In this document: positions 45,296-53,981 of the stretch, piece after piece
How positions within the stretch are numbered: position 1 is the stretch's first letter
Layout of the letters: the number at the start of each line of letters is the position of its first letter
NCBI GenBank assembly: GCA_018609055.1
Contig: JABAYJ010000008.1
Coordinates: 124,001-188,000 of the forward strand
Origin: Flavobacteriales bacterium
GTDB taxonomy: Bacteria; Bacteroidota; Bacteroidia; Flavobacteriales_D; CAJJDF01
DNA: 64,000 nt
Direction of reading: 5' to 3'
Position numbers and translations under genes: made by a program
Notes under the pieces: model-generated
The model's input: the letters and a program-made list of their open reading frames with translations, nothing else
Told to the model about the DNA's origin: nothing
Databases searched by the model: none

Positions 45296-45391
45296 ATGAC
45301 CGAAGAAAAAAAGAAGAATAGTACTGGAATGACAATTTTACTTATCGTAATTACCATTTACTCGATATATAGAGTTACCACTTGGTTTTAA
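45296..45391 (+). CDS. Possible 31-residue single-pass membrane peptide
   Basis: ATG 45296 to TAA 45391 encodes a peptide beginning MTEEKKKNSTGMTILLIVIT and ending RVTTWF. A charged N-terminus is followed by one helix (residues 12-30). The gap between divergently read neighbours is 234 nt. The charge pattern and length fit a small membrane protein, but conservation cannot be checked and no clear promoter was seen. Confidence 0.35.
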   Translation: MTEEKKKNSTGMTILLIVITIYSIYRVTTWF

Positions 45392-45405
45392 AATTAACTC
45401 TGAAC

Positions 45406-46647
45406 TTAATCTACAATAAATATTTTTTGCACTTTATTGTTAGATAACTTAACAAAATAAACTCCTTTGGCTAAATGAGATAAATCAAGTTTTTGAGAGG
45501 ATGATATCGTTTGATTTTCAATTAACTTTCCAAAAGTATCGTATACTTTAATTGTTTCATTTTTCCTTGAAAAGGAAATTGTGAATACTCCTGTTTTACT
45601 AGGATTGGGATATAATTTAAAACTATCTCTGTTTTCCTCATTTAAACCAGAAGGATTTATTGATACAGTTTGTGTTATTGTATCTGAAATACCACATTTA
45701 GTTGCAATTAACTGAACTTGGTAAGTACCATTACCTGCATAATTATGAGTTGGACTAAATAAACCTGAAGTATTTCCATCACCAAAATCCCATAAATAAC
45801 TGGTTGATTTAACTGAAGTATTTGTAGTGGTTATTGTAGTTCCAAATCGGTTATAGCTGAAATTAGCAACAGGATCAAAATTACCTACATTCCATTTTGA
45901 CAAACTATCAAAACATACAGTTTTTACAGCATTTCTTATTAGCTGAGCATCCGTACTTGATAATGACGAATTGAATGTAATTGCAGTTGGATCCTTTTTA
46001 AAAATAATAGAATAAAATGTACAAGCTGCAGCATATGATCCATTTATATTAGGATGAGAGTTATCACCATTGTACAAATTAAGAGTTGGATTATTGTTTA
46101 TTAAATAATTCCACACAGCTCCAACAGGCGAAACAAACGCATCATTCTGTTGCCCCATTGTATTATAACTTACTGCCAAAGCACTATCCATACCTTGGTA
46201 AGTACATAGCCATGGTAATGCGGCACAGTTTCCTGCGTCACCAAATTTTCTTCCCCAAGTCATGTAAAAAATAGGCTGAGTACAACTATCAAAATATCGC
46301 ATTGTATCGCATAAAATTTTTGCATAAGGAAATACATCATTTGCTACTTGCGAAGGAGAAAAGGAAGGCTTTTGACTTTGCTCTTGTAATACTACAAAAT
46401 CCCATTTACTATTAGCAATAAGGTTAACTACTGTGGGATTGGAAGCATGCTGAACTAATTGAGCTCCTCCAAGAGTATGAGCTGATCTAATAAGTGTATC
46501 GCCAACAGAAGTAGCCATTTGCTGAACTAAATTCGGTAAGTTATTGTAATTAGTATAGCTGTTACCAATAAATAAAGCTGACTTCTTTAATTGAGCAAAA
46601 GAACCGTTAGATGAAATTAGCAGAATTAGAATTAATATTTTTTTCAT
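45406..46647 (-). CDS. T9SS-secreted SGNH hydrolase-like protein with PKD domain
   Basis: A 413-residue protein. After the signal peptide (to about residue 18) an SGNH/GDSL-like domain runs to about 230: ALFIGNSYTNYNNLP is a block I form with GNS in place of GDS, and DNSHPNINGSYAAACTFY near residue 195 is a block V with the catalytic Asp and His. A PKD-type beta sandwich follows (about 255-325; YLWDFGDGNTSGLFSPTHNY). The C-terminus (about 335-413) is a T9SS sorting domain (KLYPNPSKTGVFTI ... KIFIVD). The expected activity is hydrolysis of an ester on an extracellular glycan. Its ATG overlaps the stop of a Cys/Lys-rich small gene (ATGA). Confidence 0.85.
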   Translation of the reverse strand: MKKILILILLISSNGSFAQLKKSALFIGNSYTNYNNLPNLVQQMATSVGDTLIRSAHTLGGAQLVQHASNPTVVNLIANSKWDFVVLQEQSQKPSFSPSQVANDVFPYAKILCDTMRYFDSCTQPIFYMTWGRKFGDAGNCAALPWLCTYQGMDSALAVSYNTMGQQNDAFVSPVGAVWNYLINNNPTLNLYNGDNSHPNINGSYAAACTFYSIIFKKDPTAITFNSSLSSTDAQLIRNAVKTVCFDSLSKWNVGNFDPVANFSYNRFGTTITTTNTSVKSTSYLWDFGDGNTSGLFSPTHNYAGNGTYQVQLIATKCGISDTITQTVSINPSGLNEENRDSFKLYPNPSKTGVFTISFSRKNETIKVYDTFGKLIENQTISSSQKLDLSHLAKGVYFVKLSNNKVQKIFIVD

Positions 46648-46793
46648 TTATTTTCTTTAGATTTCTTGTTTTTTTGCTTCTCTTTTTTTGCTTTGCAAGT
46701 GCCACAAGTTTTAGGGCATTTTTTACAGTAATCTTTCTTTTTCTCTTTGTACTTTTTGCAACATTTTTTCTTGCAGCACTTATCTTTCCCCAT
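46644..46793 (-). CDS. 49-residue lysine/cysteine-rich small protein
   Basis: ATG 46793 to TGA 46644 gives MGKDKCCKKKCCKKYKEKKK, then DYCKKCPKTCGTCKAKKEKQ and a Lys/Asn-rich tail. Nine of 49 residues are Cys and about half are Lys. The pairs CC, CC, CxxC, CxxxC and CxxC suggest metal binding, or nucleic-acid or surface binding. It starts 2 nt after the phosphoesterase stop, and its TGA overlaps the next ATG (ATGA), so it is embedded in an operon. That packing argues it is a real gene. The function is not known. Confidence 0.65.
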   Translation of the reverse strand: MGKDKCCKKKCCKKYKEKKKDYCKKCPKTCGTCKAKKEKQKNKKSKENK

Positions 46794-46795
46794 TT

Positions 46796-47299
46796 TTATA
46801 ATGGTTTAGCTCTTTCTCCTAACTCTATCACCTCCATATTTCGAGGGGTTTTATTAATGATATCAAACCTTAATAAAGTTCTTACTTTATGAAAACCATG
46901 AATCCCTGCAGCACCTGGATTTAAATATAAAAATCCAAATCTTTTATCATATCCTACTTTCAGTATATGCGAATGTCCACAAACAAAAATATCGGGCGGA
47001 TTTCTTTTTAAATCTTCTCTTATTGCTGGAGTATAAACGTATTGTTTACCACCAATGTGCGTTATCATTACAACTAAACCTTGGCAGGTAAAACGAATGG
47101 TCTCTTTAAACTCTTTTCTTGCTTCAGTTCCATCAATGTTACCAAAAACACATTTTAGTCTTTTAAACTCTTTTAATCTGTCTGTTACTTGTAAATCGCC
47201 AATGTCACCAGCATGCCATATTTCATCACAATCCTTAAAGTATTTGAAAACTTGTTCGTCCAAATACCCATGAGTATCTGATATTACACCAATTTTCAT
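46796..47299 (-). CDS. YfcE-type metallophosphoesterase
   Basis: A 167-residue calcineurin-like phosphodiesterase of the MJ0936/YfcE group. Metal ligands are visible: ISDTHGYLDE (D8, H10), HAGDIGD near residue 30, GNID near 53, ITHIGG near 79 and CGHSHILKV near 108. This full set predicts a two-metal hydrolase acting on phosphodiesters in the cytoplasm. The substrate is unknown. It abuts the barrel gene upstream (its ATG overlaps the preceding stop) and the Cys/Lys-rich gene downstream, so it is mid-operon. Confidence 0.92.
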   Translation of the reverse strand: MKIGVISDTHGYLDEQVFKYFKDCDEIWHAGDIGDLQVTDRLKEFKRLKCVFGNIDGTEARKEFKETIRFTCQGLVVMITHIGGKQYVYTPAIREDLKRNPPDIFVCGHSHILKVGYDKRFGFLYLNPGAAGIHGFHKVRTLLRFDIINKTPRNMEVIELGERAKPL

Positions 47300-47997
47300 T
47301 ACAACTTGTTTTTATGCTTGATTAAAGAAATACCTATACCAAACCCTACATTAATATGTTGGTAATTTCCATTGTAATCTTCTGCCTTGTAATTATCAAA
47401 AGAGGTTCTACACATATCTTCTGGTTGAAATCCTGTTGATGAAAACTGATAACCTAAGGATAAATAAAAACTAAAGACTTCTTCAGTTTTAAGATACAAA
47501 TTAATGTTAGGAGAATAAAACAGTCCTTTTTTAAGCATGTGACCCGGAGAATCTGCAGGACATAATACTGATGTTGCAGAAATACTCTCTTGCCCTACTT
47601 GAAAGTTGGCTTCTATAGAAAGAATCTCGTAAGGATGAAAGAAATAACTCAGCTCTCCATAAAATCCTTGTTGAATTATTTTACCATCATATATTTTATT
47701 AGTTGCAGCTCGGGCTTGTATTTCATCTAATTTAAAATAGGAATACTTGTAACCTACACCAGCATAAAATTCTTTGAAGAATTTGAAATTAAAACTTCCA
47801 TTTAAGTCAATAACTCCATCTGCTACTTTATTCATAAAATGGTTAGAAGTAGGAAAAGGAAGTTTGAAGTTTGTTTTGATTAAAAACTTACTTATTGGCT
47901 GTATTGGTCCTAGTTTTTCTTCTTGAGAGAAAGATGAAACCCAGCTAAAAAGTAGAAGGATTATTAATAATCCAATATGTTTATTTTTAATTATCAA
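47299..47997 (-). CDS. Outer-membrane beta-barrel protein of unknown function
   Basis: A 232-residue protein with signal peptide (cleavage near VSSFSQ, about residue 25) and about eight alternating amphipathic strands with aromatic belts (FYAGVGYKYSYFKL, GFYGELSYFF, FYLSLGYQFS, INVGFGIGISL). A conserved name cannot be given. A Cys pair lies near residues 151 and 198. The stop overlaps the phosphoesterase start by one base, and its own start overlaps the stop of the next gene upstream by 11 nt, so it is part of an operon of envelope genes. Confidence 0.7.
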   Translation of the reverse strand: MIIKNKHIGLLIILLLFSWVSSFSQEEKLGPIQPISKFLIKTNFKLPFPTSNHFMNKVADGVIDLNGSFNFKFFKEFYAGVGYKYSYFKLDEIQARAATNKIYDGKIIQQGFYGELSYFFHPYEILSIEANFQVGQESISATSVLCPADSPGHMLKKGLFYSPNINLYLKTEEVFSFYLSLGYQFSSTGFQPEDMCRTSFDNYKAEDYNGNYQHINVGFGIGISLIKHKNKL

Positions 47998-48382
47998 TTA
48001 TAATTTGTTTAGTTATTGTCTGATTATCAGTAGTTAATTTAACAAAATATCTTCCGTTACCAAGTTCTTTAGTATTGATATCAATCTTGTAACTACCACT
48101 CTGCTTTACTTCTTTAATGAGGTTACGTAAAGTATTAAATTTAGTGTCGGTTAGATCTAAAGAAACTTCTGATTTGGTTCCAATATTATACCACAATTCG
48201 TGATTATTATTAACTGGATTATCAAATTCATTAATAAATGAATAGCTGTCGTTTAACTTCTTTTTATCGTTAAAAAGCCATTTTACCCATGCATAAAGCA
48301 TTGATAGTATCCAAAATACTAGCGGGGCTGCTATTAGTATTAATAGAATAATAAAAAAGTAACCAATTGCATCTTTTCCCAT
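47987..48382 (-). CDS. Membrane-anchored protein of unknown function
   Basis: A 131-residue protein with a membrane helix near residues 7-32 (YFFIILLILIAAPLVFWILS), then a soluble beta-rich domain. The end, NGRYFVKLTTDNQTITKQII, looks like the terminal strands of a T9SS-type C-terminal domain (YFVKL, then KQIIIDN), but the NP motif is missing. It could be a decayed sorting domain or a chance resemblance. It starts 2 nt after the upstream barrel gene on the same strand. Confidence 0.62.
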   Translation of the reverse strand: MGKDAIGYFFIILLILIAAPLVFWILSMLYAWVKWLFNDKKKLNDSYSFINEFDNPVNNNHELWYNIGTKSEVSLDLTDTKFNTLRNLIKEVKQSGSYKIDINTKELGNGRYFVKLTTDNQTITKQIIIDN

Positions 48383-48384
48383 AC

Positions 48385-49890
48385 TTATAATCTAAATCTT
48401 AGAAACCCAAATGCAGTTGAATACATTGGATTATCCAAATCATGTCTTTTAATTAAACTCTGAATATCTCTTGTAGAAACTCCTAGTTCCCAAGTTCTGT
48501 TTATTGGCGCGAAAAGAATACCTACTGGAATTCTAGTTTGACGGTTTTGTTGAAATACTGTACCAGCAGATAACACTATAAATCCTAATTTCACATCTCC
48601 ACCAAATGAATAAAGTGCTGATGAAAAATTACCCGGATTAGAATTAAGTGGAGCAATTACCTCTCCTCCTATTTCTAGTATTTTTCCGAATTGTATTCCA
48701 AATCCTAATCTCATTGTTGTTGGCAGATTAACTTTCCTTTCAAAACTACCTTGTTGAATATCTACTAAACTATTTAAAATACTATCAAATGTTACACCAC
48801 CTGTACTAGCTGAAATAGAATTTGAATCTTTGTAAAAACCTGCTACTCTAAAATTAGTTAAAGAAGAACTGGTAGTAACATTATAGGTGTTTTTAGACCA
48901 AGTAATACTTCCAATATCATTTACTGCTAATCCTATTTTAATTCTTTTAAAAAGTTTTACGTTAACTCCTAAGTCAACTCCAAAACCTCTACCAGCTGCT
49001 TTAGGAATTTTGAATCTAGCATTACCAACAGAGAAAAGCCCTACATTATTTGGGTTAGAAAAAGATGGACTATAACTCATAAATCCATTTAGGTTATTCC
49101 CATCCGAACTTACATCCAACAATGCCATTCCTTGTAAATACTTTACTCCTATCCCTACATATAAACCAAATTTCTCCTTTCTTATAAGCCCAACTCCATA
49201 TCCAAAGTTAAACTCTCTTATCCATGATACTTTAAGGTTTGTTCCTTCAAAAATTTCAGGAATAGATTTTGGATTAGATGAATTCCCAGCTATAATTGAA
49301 ACTGAATTATCTTGTTGTAAAGAATCGTAATTCTGTGGATTATTGGCAACATTAGACAAATTACCATTAGATTCTACTAATAATGAATCAAAATATGGGG
49401 CACCAAATCCAAATGTCATAATATCTGCAACATCCTTACTCAGGTTCATATTCATTGAGTATCTCTCTGTTACATTAAATGCAAAACCTCCTAATCTTTT
49501 ACTAGTAACTGCAACTCCAAACAGTCTAACATCAGCATTTAATCTTGCACCATCTTGTAAATCATATGATAATTCAGTAAAATCATTATACCTTTTTGTA
49601 GAATCAAAACTAAGATTAAACGGTATAGAGCGAACCTCACTAACTGCTGGATTATTAATTATTTTTGAATCGAATGAAAAACCAGTTTCTAAAAAACCAA
49701 AAGCAATTGTTTTACCCTTAAACTCTTTATCCCATCCTAAGTTAGCTGGGTTAATTCCTAGTGCTTGATAATCGGTAGCAAATGTAGTAGAAACACCTCT
49801 TCCAGTTGAAGTAAATACACTTCCTTCTCCTTGTGACAAGGAGAAAAAAGTCATAAATAATAGCGACAATAAAAGAGATAAATTTTTCAT
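48385..49890 (-). CDS. DUF5723 family outer-membrane barrel protein
   Basis: A 501-residue protein with signal peptide (to about residue 20). The first mature segment, GVSTTFATDYQALGINPANL, is the usual DUF5723 opening that resembles FadL-type hatch regions. RLFGVAVTSKRLGGFAFNVTERYSM near 118 and GRGFGVDLGVNVKLFKRIKI near 300 follow, then barrel strands ending FGFLRFRL. DUF5723 proteins are Bacteroidota outer-membrane proteins of unknown cargo. It is 6 nt downstream of fabI on the same strand, so they may share a transcript, and it starts the operon of envelope genes that runs to 45406. Confidence 0.78.
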   Translation of the reverse strand: MKNLSLLLSLLFMTFFSLSQGEGSVFTSTGRGVSTTFATDYQALGINPANLGWDKEFKGKTIAFGFLETGFSFDSKIINNPAVSEVRSIPFNLSFDSTKRYNDFTELSYDLQDGARLNADVRLFGVAVTSKRLGGFAFNVTERYSMNMNLSKDVADIMTFGFGAPYFDSLLVESNGNLSNVANNPQNYDSLQQDNSVSIIAGNSSNPKSIPEIFEGTNLKVSWIREFNFGYGVGLIRKEKFGLYVGIGVKYLQGMALLDVSSDGNNLNGFMSYSPSFSNPNNVGLFSVGNARFKIPKAAGRGFGVDLGVNVKLFKRIKIGLAVNDIGSITWSKNTYNVTTSSSLTNFRVAGFYKDSNSISASTGGVTFDSILNSLVDIQQGSFERKVNLPTTMRLGFGIQFGKILEIGGEVIAPLNSNPGNFSSALYSFGGDVKLGFIVLSAGTVFQQNRQTRIPVGILFAPINRTWELGVSTRDIQSLIKRHDLDNPMYSTAFGFLRFRL

Positions 49891-49896
49891 AATAAA

Positions 49897-50709
49897 CTAG
49901 TTTCCAAATTTCTCAATCACTTGCTGAGTAACCCCAGTAGCAGAGAATCCTCCATCATGAAATAAGTTTTGCATAGTTACATAACGAGTGTAATCAGAGA
50001 ACATTGCTACGCAATATTCTGCACAAGCTTCTGCAGTTGCATTACCTAATGGACTCATTTGCTCAGAGTAATTGATAAACTCATCAAATCCTTTAACTCC
50101 ACTACCTGCAGTTGTAACTGTTGGTGATTGTGAAATTGTATTTATTCTTACTTTTTTAGCAACACCATAATGGTAACCAAAACTTCTTGCTATTGATTCA
50201 AGCAATGATTTTGCATCTGCCATATCTCCATAATCAGGAAAAATTCTTTGAGCAGCAATGTAAGTTAATGCTAATACAGACCCCCAATCATTTAATGCAT
50301 CATGTTTTTTACATAATTGCAAAGTCTTGTGAAATGATATAGCCGAAACATCTAAAGTCTTGTTGTACCAATCGTGATTTAAATCTGTGTAATGCTTTCC
50401 TTTTCTTACGTTTGGTGACATACCAATTGAGTGAAGAACGAAATCTAATTTTCCACCTAATATCTCTTGAGACTTAGTAATTAAGTTTTCTAAATCTTCG
50501 TTAGAAGTTGCATCAGCTGGAATTATTTGTGAATTAGTCTTTTCTGCTAATACATTAATCTCTCCCATTCTCATTGCGATTGGCGCATTTGTTAAAACAA
50601 ATTCAGCACCCTCTGCATGAGCAAGTTCAGCTACCTTCCAAGCAATAGATTGCGAGTTAAGCGCACCAAATATGATTCCTTTTTTTCCTTTTAATATGTT
50701 GTTAGCCAT
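49897..50709 (-). CDS. fabI: Enoyl-[acyl-carrier-protein] reductase FabI
   Basis: Reduces trans-2-enoyl-ACP with NADH in the last step of each fatty-acid elongation cycle. The 270-residue SDR starts ILKGKKGIIFGALNSQSIAW, the FabI-type nucleotide loop (G-x5-S-I-A). The catalytic Tyr-x6-Lys is Y-G-D-M-A-D-A-K near residue 166, following LTYIAAQRIFPD. ISQSPTVTTAGSGVKGFDEF near 195 matches the substrate-binding loop with an unusual SQSPT in place of the common SAGPI/SAGPV. A TATCTTTG -7 element lies 23 nt upstream. Confidence 0.95.
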   Translation of the reverse strand: MANNILKGKKGIIFGALNSQSIAWKVAELAHAEGAEFVLTNAPIAMRMGEINVLAEKTNSQIIPADATSNEDLENLITKSQEILGGKLDFVLHSIGMSPNVRKGKHYTDLNHDWYNKTLDVSAISFHKTLQLCKKHDALNDWGSVLALTYIAAQRIFPDYGDMADAKSLLESIARSFGYHYGVAKKVRINTISQSPTVTTAGSGVKGFDEFINYSEQMSPLGNATAEACAEYCVAMFSDYTRYVTMQNLFHDGGFSATGVTQQVIEKFGN

Positions 50710-50732
50710 TTCTGTTGTTTAAAATTATTAAA

Positions 50733-50752
50733 CAAAGATAACACTTTAGTGT
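50733..50752 (-). promoter_or_regulatory. fabI -7 element with adjoining palindrome
   Basis: Minus-strand TATCTTTG (50740-50733) is an exact -7 match. ACACTTTAGTGT (50741-50752) has 5-bp inverted arms (ACACT/AGTGT) directly upstream of it. No TTG lies at the usual distance, so an activator or operator may act here. Confidence 0.4.
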
Positions 50753-50835
50753 AAGTATTGTGTATCCGTAATGACCAAAATATAACATTGAATTGTTTGT
50801 TACTTTGAATTCCAATTATTCTTTCCGCTACTAAA

Positions 50836-50865
50836 TTTGTAATTAATTTGCTTTACTTATCTTTG
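50836..50865 (+). promoter_or_regulatory. Promoter of the GT2-PAP2-GT39 cluster
   Basis: TTTG (50836-50839), an 18-nt spacer and TATCTTTG (50858-50865) match the consensus exactly. The ATG of the GT2 gene is 19 nt beyond. Confidence 0.72.
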
Positions 50866-50884
50866 AAACAAATTAAAGGTAATA

Positions 50885-51625
50885 ATGATTGACGGAAAAA
50901 AAATTATTGTAGTGATGCCAGCTTATAATGCTGAAAACACACTGGAAAAAACCTATGGTGAAATTCCTTTTGAAATTGTAGATGATGTTGTTCTTGTAGA
51001 TGATAAATCGAGCGACAACACTAGCGAGCTTGCAAAAAAAATTGGAATAAAGCATATCATTGTTCACGAAAAGAACAAAGGGTATGGTGGAAATCAAAAA
51101 TCATGTTACAATAAAGCGCTTGAATTAGGAGCTGACATTGTAATAATGTTACACCCTGATTATCAATACACTCCTAAGTTAATTCATTCAATATCTTATT
51201 TAATTGCAAACGGGGTTTATCCTGTTGTATTAGGTTCAAGAATCCTTGGAAACGGAGCTCTTAAAGGTGGAATGCCCATCTATAAATACATTGCTAATAG
51301 ATTTTTAACATTAACTCAAAATATATTAGTTGGTCAAAAGCTTTCTGAGTACCACACTGGTTATAGAGCTTTTTCTAAAGAAGTTTTGGAATCAATTAAA
51401 TACAATGAGAATTCAGATGATTTTGTGTTTGATAATCAAATGCTTTCTCAAATCATCTATAAAAAGTTTGAAATTGCTGAAATCACTTGTCCAACAAAAT
51501 ACTTTGACGAAGCATCTTCTATTAATTTTAAGCGAAGTATGACTTATGGTTTTGGAGTATTAGGTACTTCTTTCAAACACTTTTTTACTCGTATTGGGCT
51601 TTACAACTGGAAACTTTTAAAATAA
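50885..51625 (+). CDS. Polyprenyl-phosphate-type family 2 glycosyltransferase
   Basis: A 246-residue GT-A enzyme with no membrane helix. IIVVMPAYNAENTLEKTYGE is the N-terminal nucleotide fold; DVVLVDDKSSDNTSEL near residue 35 and IVIMLHPDYQYTPKL near 81 give the DxD-like motif (H-P-D). GSRILGNGALKGGMP near 117 and LSEYHTGYRAFSKEVL near 157 match DPM-like enzymes. It probably charges undecaprenyl phosphate with a sugar. The next two genes, a PAP2 phosphatase and a GT39 transferase, fit a pathway in which the charged lipid is used and recycled. No membrane tail is present. Confidence 0.86.
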   Translation: MIDGKKIIVVMPAYNAENTLEKTYGEIPFEIVDDVVLVDDKSSDNTSELAKKIGIKHIIVHEKNKGYGGNQKSCYNKALELGADIVIMLHPDYQYTPKLIHSISYLIANGVYPVVLGSRILGNGALKGGMPIYKYIANRFLTLTQNILVGQKLSEYHTGYRAFSKEVLESIKYNENSDDFVFDNQMLSQIIYKKFEIAEITCPTKYFDEASSINFKRSMTYGFGVLGTSFKHFFTRIGLYNWKLLK

Positions 51626-51628
51626 TCT

Positions 51629-52273
51629 TTGAAGAGTCTTTTTCGAAATAACCGATCCTTTATATTTGTTTACTTTTTGTTTGCAATAGCAATAATTTCT
51701 TTGCTTTCAATAAAAGGAAAGCAGGGAGCACAGTTGTTTGCCAACCAATATTATTCTTCATTTTTTGATTCGTTCTTCTTTTGGAGCACTAAAATTGTTG
51801 AGTGGTTTTCATTAGCTGTATTGTTTATAATTTTACTTTTTAAAGGAGCAAAATTCTCAATCAATGCGCTATTCATTTATGCATCTACTGCTGTTATTAC
51901 TTTTTGCCTTAAAAGATTAGTTTTCCCAAACTCAGACAGACCAACATTTAACAATGACTTATTCAGGACTATTCCCAAAGAATTTGGAATGAATCAGCTT
52001 GATCAAAATTCATTTCCATCAGGACATACAACTGCTGCATTTACCTTATTTTGTTTAATAGCAATACTTTCTAAAAGGAGAAGCCTAGGATATTTCTATG
52101 GACTTGTTGCTGTGGTAATTGGTTATTCAAGAGTCTATCTTTCACAACATTTTTTCGAAGACATACTTGCAGGCGCCACAATTGGAACGTTTGCTACGTT
52201 AATATTTTATTACTTTTTTGATAAAATCAATTACGGTAAATGGGCATTAAAACCCATCATAAATAAAAGATAA
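51629..52273 (+). CDS. PAP2 family membrane phosphatase
   Basis: A 214-residue, five- to six-helix phosphatase. The three catalytic blocks are present: KRLVFPNSDRPTF near residue 92, FPSGHTTAAF near 127 (catalytic His) and SRVYLSQHFFEDILAG near 169 (nucleophilic His with its Asp). Substrates may be undecaprenyl pyrophosphate, lipid A or another phospholipid. Placement between a polyprenyl-phosphate glycosyltransferase and a GT39 transferase suggests a carrier-lipid phosphatase. Translation probably begins at TTG 51629, 3 nt after the previous stop. Its stop overlaps the next ATG (TAATGA). Confidence 0.9.
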   Translation: MKSLFRNNRSFIFVYFLFAIAIISLLSIKGKQGAQLFANQYYSSFFDSFFFWSTKIVEWFSLAVLFIILLFKGAKFSINALFIYASTAVITFCLKRLVFPNSDRPTFNNDLFRTIPKEFGMNQLDQNSFPSGHTTAAFTLFCLIAILSKRRSLGYFYGLVAVVIGYSRVYLSQHFFEDILAGATIGTFATLIFYYFFDKINYGKWALKPIINKR

Positions 52274-53979
52274 TGAGCAGAAACCTTACCAACATACTTT
52301 GGTTACTTGGATTAGGGATTTTATTTTTTATTCCTTTTTTGGGGAATGTGCATTTATTCGATTGGGATGAAATAAACTTTGCTGAGTCGGCAAGAGAAAT
52401 GCTCGAAACTGGAGATTTCTTTAGAGTTCAAATAAATTATGAGCCTTTTTGGGAAAAGCCACCATTTTTCTTTTGGTTGCAAGTAATTTCTATGAAACTA
52501 TTTGGCATCAATGAGTTTGCAGCTAGATTTCCGAATGCACTTATCGGTATAACTTCATTAATAACACTTTACTACATTGGAAGAAAGCTAGTTTCTGAAA
52601 AATTTGGAATGATTTGGAGTTTGGTGTACCTAGCCTCCATCCTACCTCACTTATACTTTAAATCTGGAATTATTGATCCCGTTTTCAACTTCTTTATATT
52701 CCTGTCTATTTACTTTTTGATTCTAACACTTCAAAAAGCGACAAATAAGAGTCTAAACTCTTTATTAGCTGGGATTTTTATTGGTTTAGCCATAATTACC
52801 AAAGGACCTGTTGGTCTTTTAGTTCTTATTCTTTGTTTTATTATTTATCTCATTTTCAAAAAAGGAAGGGTTAAAATTCCAATACTAAGTGTTATCATAT
52901 TCTTTATTAGCTCATTGGCTGTTACCTTTTTATGGTTTGGATACGAAACAATAAACAATAGCCCTTGGTTTGTTTTGGAGTTTGTTCAATATCAAATTGA
53001 GCTACTTACAGAGCCAGTAGCAGGGCATGAACAACCAATATATTATCATTTTGTAGTTGTGCTATTAGGATGTTTCCCAATGTCAATATTAGCATTACCA
53101 GCTTTTAGGAAAAAGGCTAGCGAAGTACCATTTGACTTTACTCTTTGGATGAAAATCCTTTTTTGGGTGGTAATGATTCTGTTTACTATCGTGAAAACTA
53201 AAATAGTACATTACTCCTCTCTTAGCTATTTACCATTATCATTTTTGGCAGCTACAGCTTTATATCCTAGGCTTGGCGAAAACCAACACTTTAAATTACA
53301 CAAAGCTATAAAAATCAGCTTTTTGGTAATTGGTTTTATTTTCGGAATTCCCTTAGTAGCAGTTCCCTATTTATTTAATCATAGTGAACTTATCATTCCT
53401 TATATTAAAGATGATTTTGCAGTAGCGAGTTTTAATACTGAAATGAATTGGCAAGGCTGGGAGTTTTTACTTGGTTTTATATTCATTATTGGCTTATTGG
53501 TTTCTTCCAGGTATTTGTTCAAACAAAAACTGATGCCTTTCCTATTTACAATGGCAATTTCAACAGGTATAACACTTTTGTGTTATTCTATTTTTGTAGT
53601 TCCTAAAATTGAAAAATTTTCTCAAGGACCAGCTATCGAATTCCATGAATCTATGGAAGGGAAAGATGTTTATGTAACCACAATTGGATTTAAAAGTTAT
53701 GCTCACTTTTTTTACACCAAACTTAAGCCTAGTAATAGTTCAGATTGGATCGAACAAATAAAGAATAACTACAAACAAGGCTTATCAACTAAAAAAGAAT
53801 TCAACCCAAGTGTTTTAACAACAATCACCAATAATTGGTTGATGGAAGGTGAAATAGATAAGGATGCATATTTCGTAACCAAAGTAACTTTACGTGATGA
53901 AATGAAAGGAAGAGAAAAATTAACGTTATTAAAAACTGAGGGTGGTTTTGATTTTTACTTCCGATCCAAAAACAATTAA
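52273..53979 (+). CDS. GT39/ArnT-like membrane glycosyltransferase
   Basis: A 568-residue GT-C enzyme. The first loop holds FDWDEINFAESAREMLETGD (residues 29-48), with the D-E pair that binds metal and donor in ArnT. FWEKPPFFFWLQVISMKLFG near 59 is the K-P-P motif of this family. Some 12 membrane helices end near residue 445, followed by a soluble C-terminal domain. It would transfer a sugar from an undecaprenyl-phosphate donor, fitting the GT2 enzyme encoded two genes earlier. It could modify lipid A or secreted proteins. It overlaps the PAP2 stop by one base. Confidence 0.87.
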   Translation: MSRNLTNILWLLGLGILFFIPFLGNVHLFDWDEINFAESAREMLETGDFFRVQINYEPFWEKPPFFFWLQVISMKLFGINEFAARFPNALIGITSLITLYYIGRKLVSEKFGMIWSLVYLASILPHLYFKSGIIDPVFNFFIFLSIYFLILTLQKATNKSLNSLLAGIFIGLAIITKGPVGLLVLILCFIIYLIFKKGRVKIPILSVIIFFISSLAVTFLWFGYETINNSPWFVLEFVQYQIELLTEPVAGHEQPIYYHFVVVLLGCFPMSILALPAFRKKASEVPFDFTLWMKILFWVVMILFTIVKTKIVHYSSLSYLPLSFLAATALYPRLGENQHFKLHKAIKISFLVIGFIFGIPLVAVPYLFNHSELIIPYIKDDFAVASFNTEMNWQGWEFLLGFIFIIGLLVSSRYLFKQKLMPFLFTMAISTGITLLCYSIFVVPKIEKFSQGPAIEFHESMEGKDVYVTTIGFKSYAHFFYTKLKPSNSSDWIEQIKNNYKQGLSTKKEFNPSVLTTITNNWLMEGEIDKDAYFVTKVTLRDEMKGREKLTLLKTEGGFDFYFRSKNN

Positions 53980-53981
53980 TT

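Noticed and set aside
46611..46892. 93-codon Phe/Leu-rich plus-strand frame
   Set aside because: It is the complement of the Lys/Cys-rich small gene and its neighbours; the poly-Phe character is the reverse of Lys codons.
47987..48382. T9SS sorting domain in the 131-residue membrane protein
   Set aside because: Only the last strands resemble one; the NP motif and the conserved Gly are missing.
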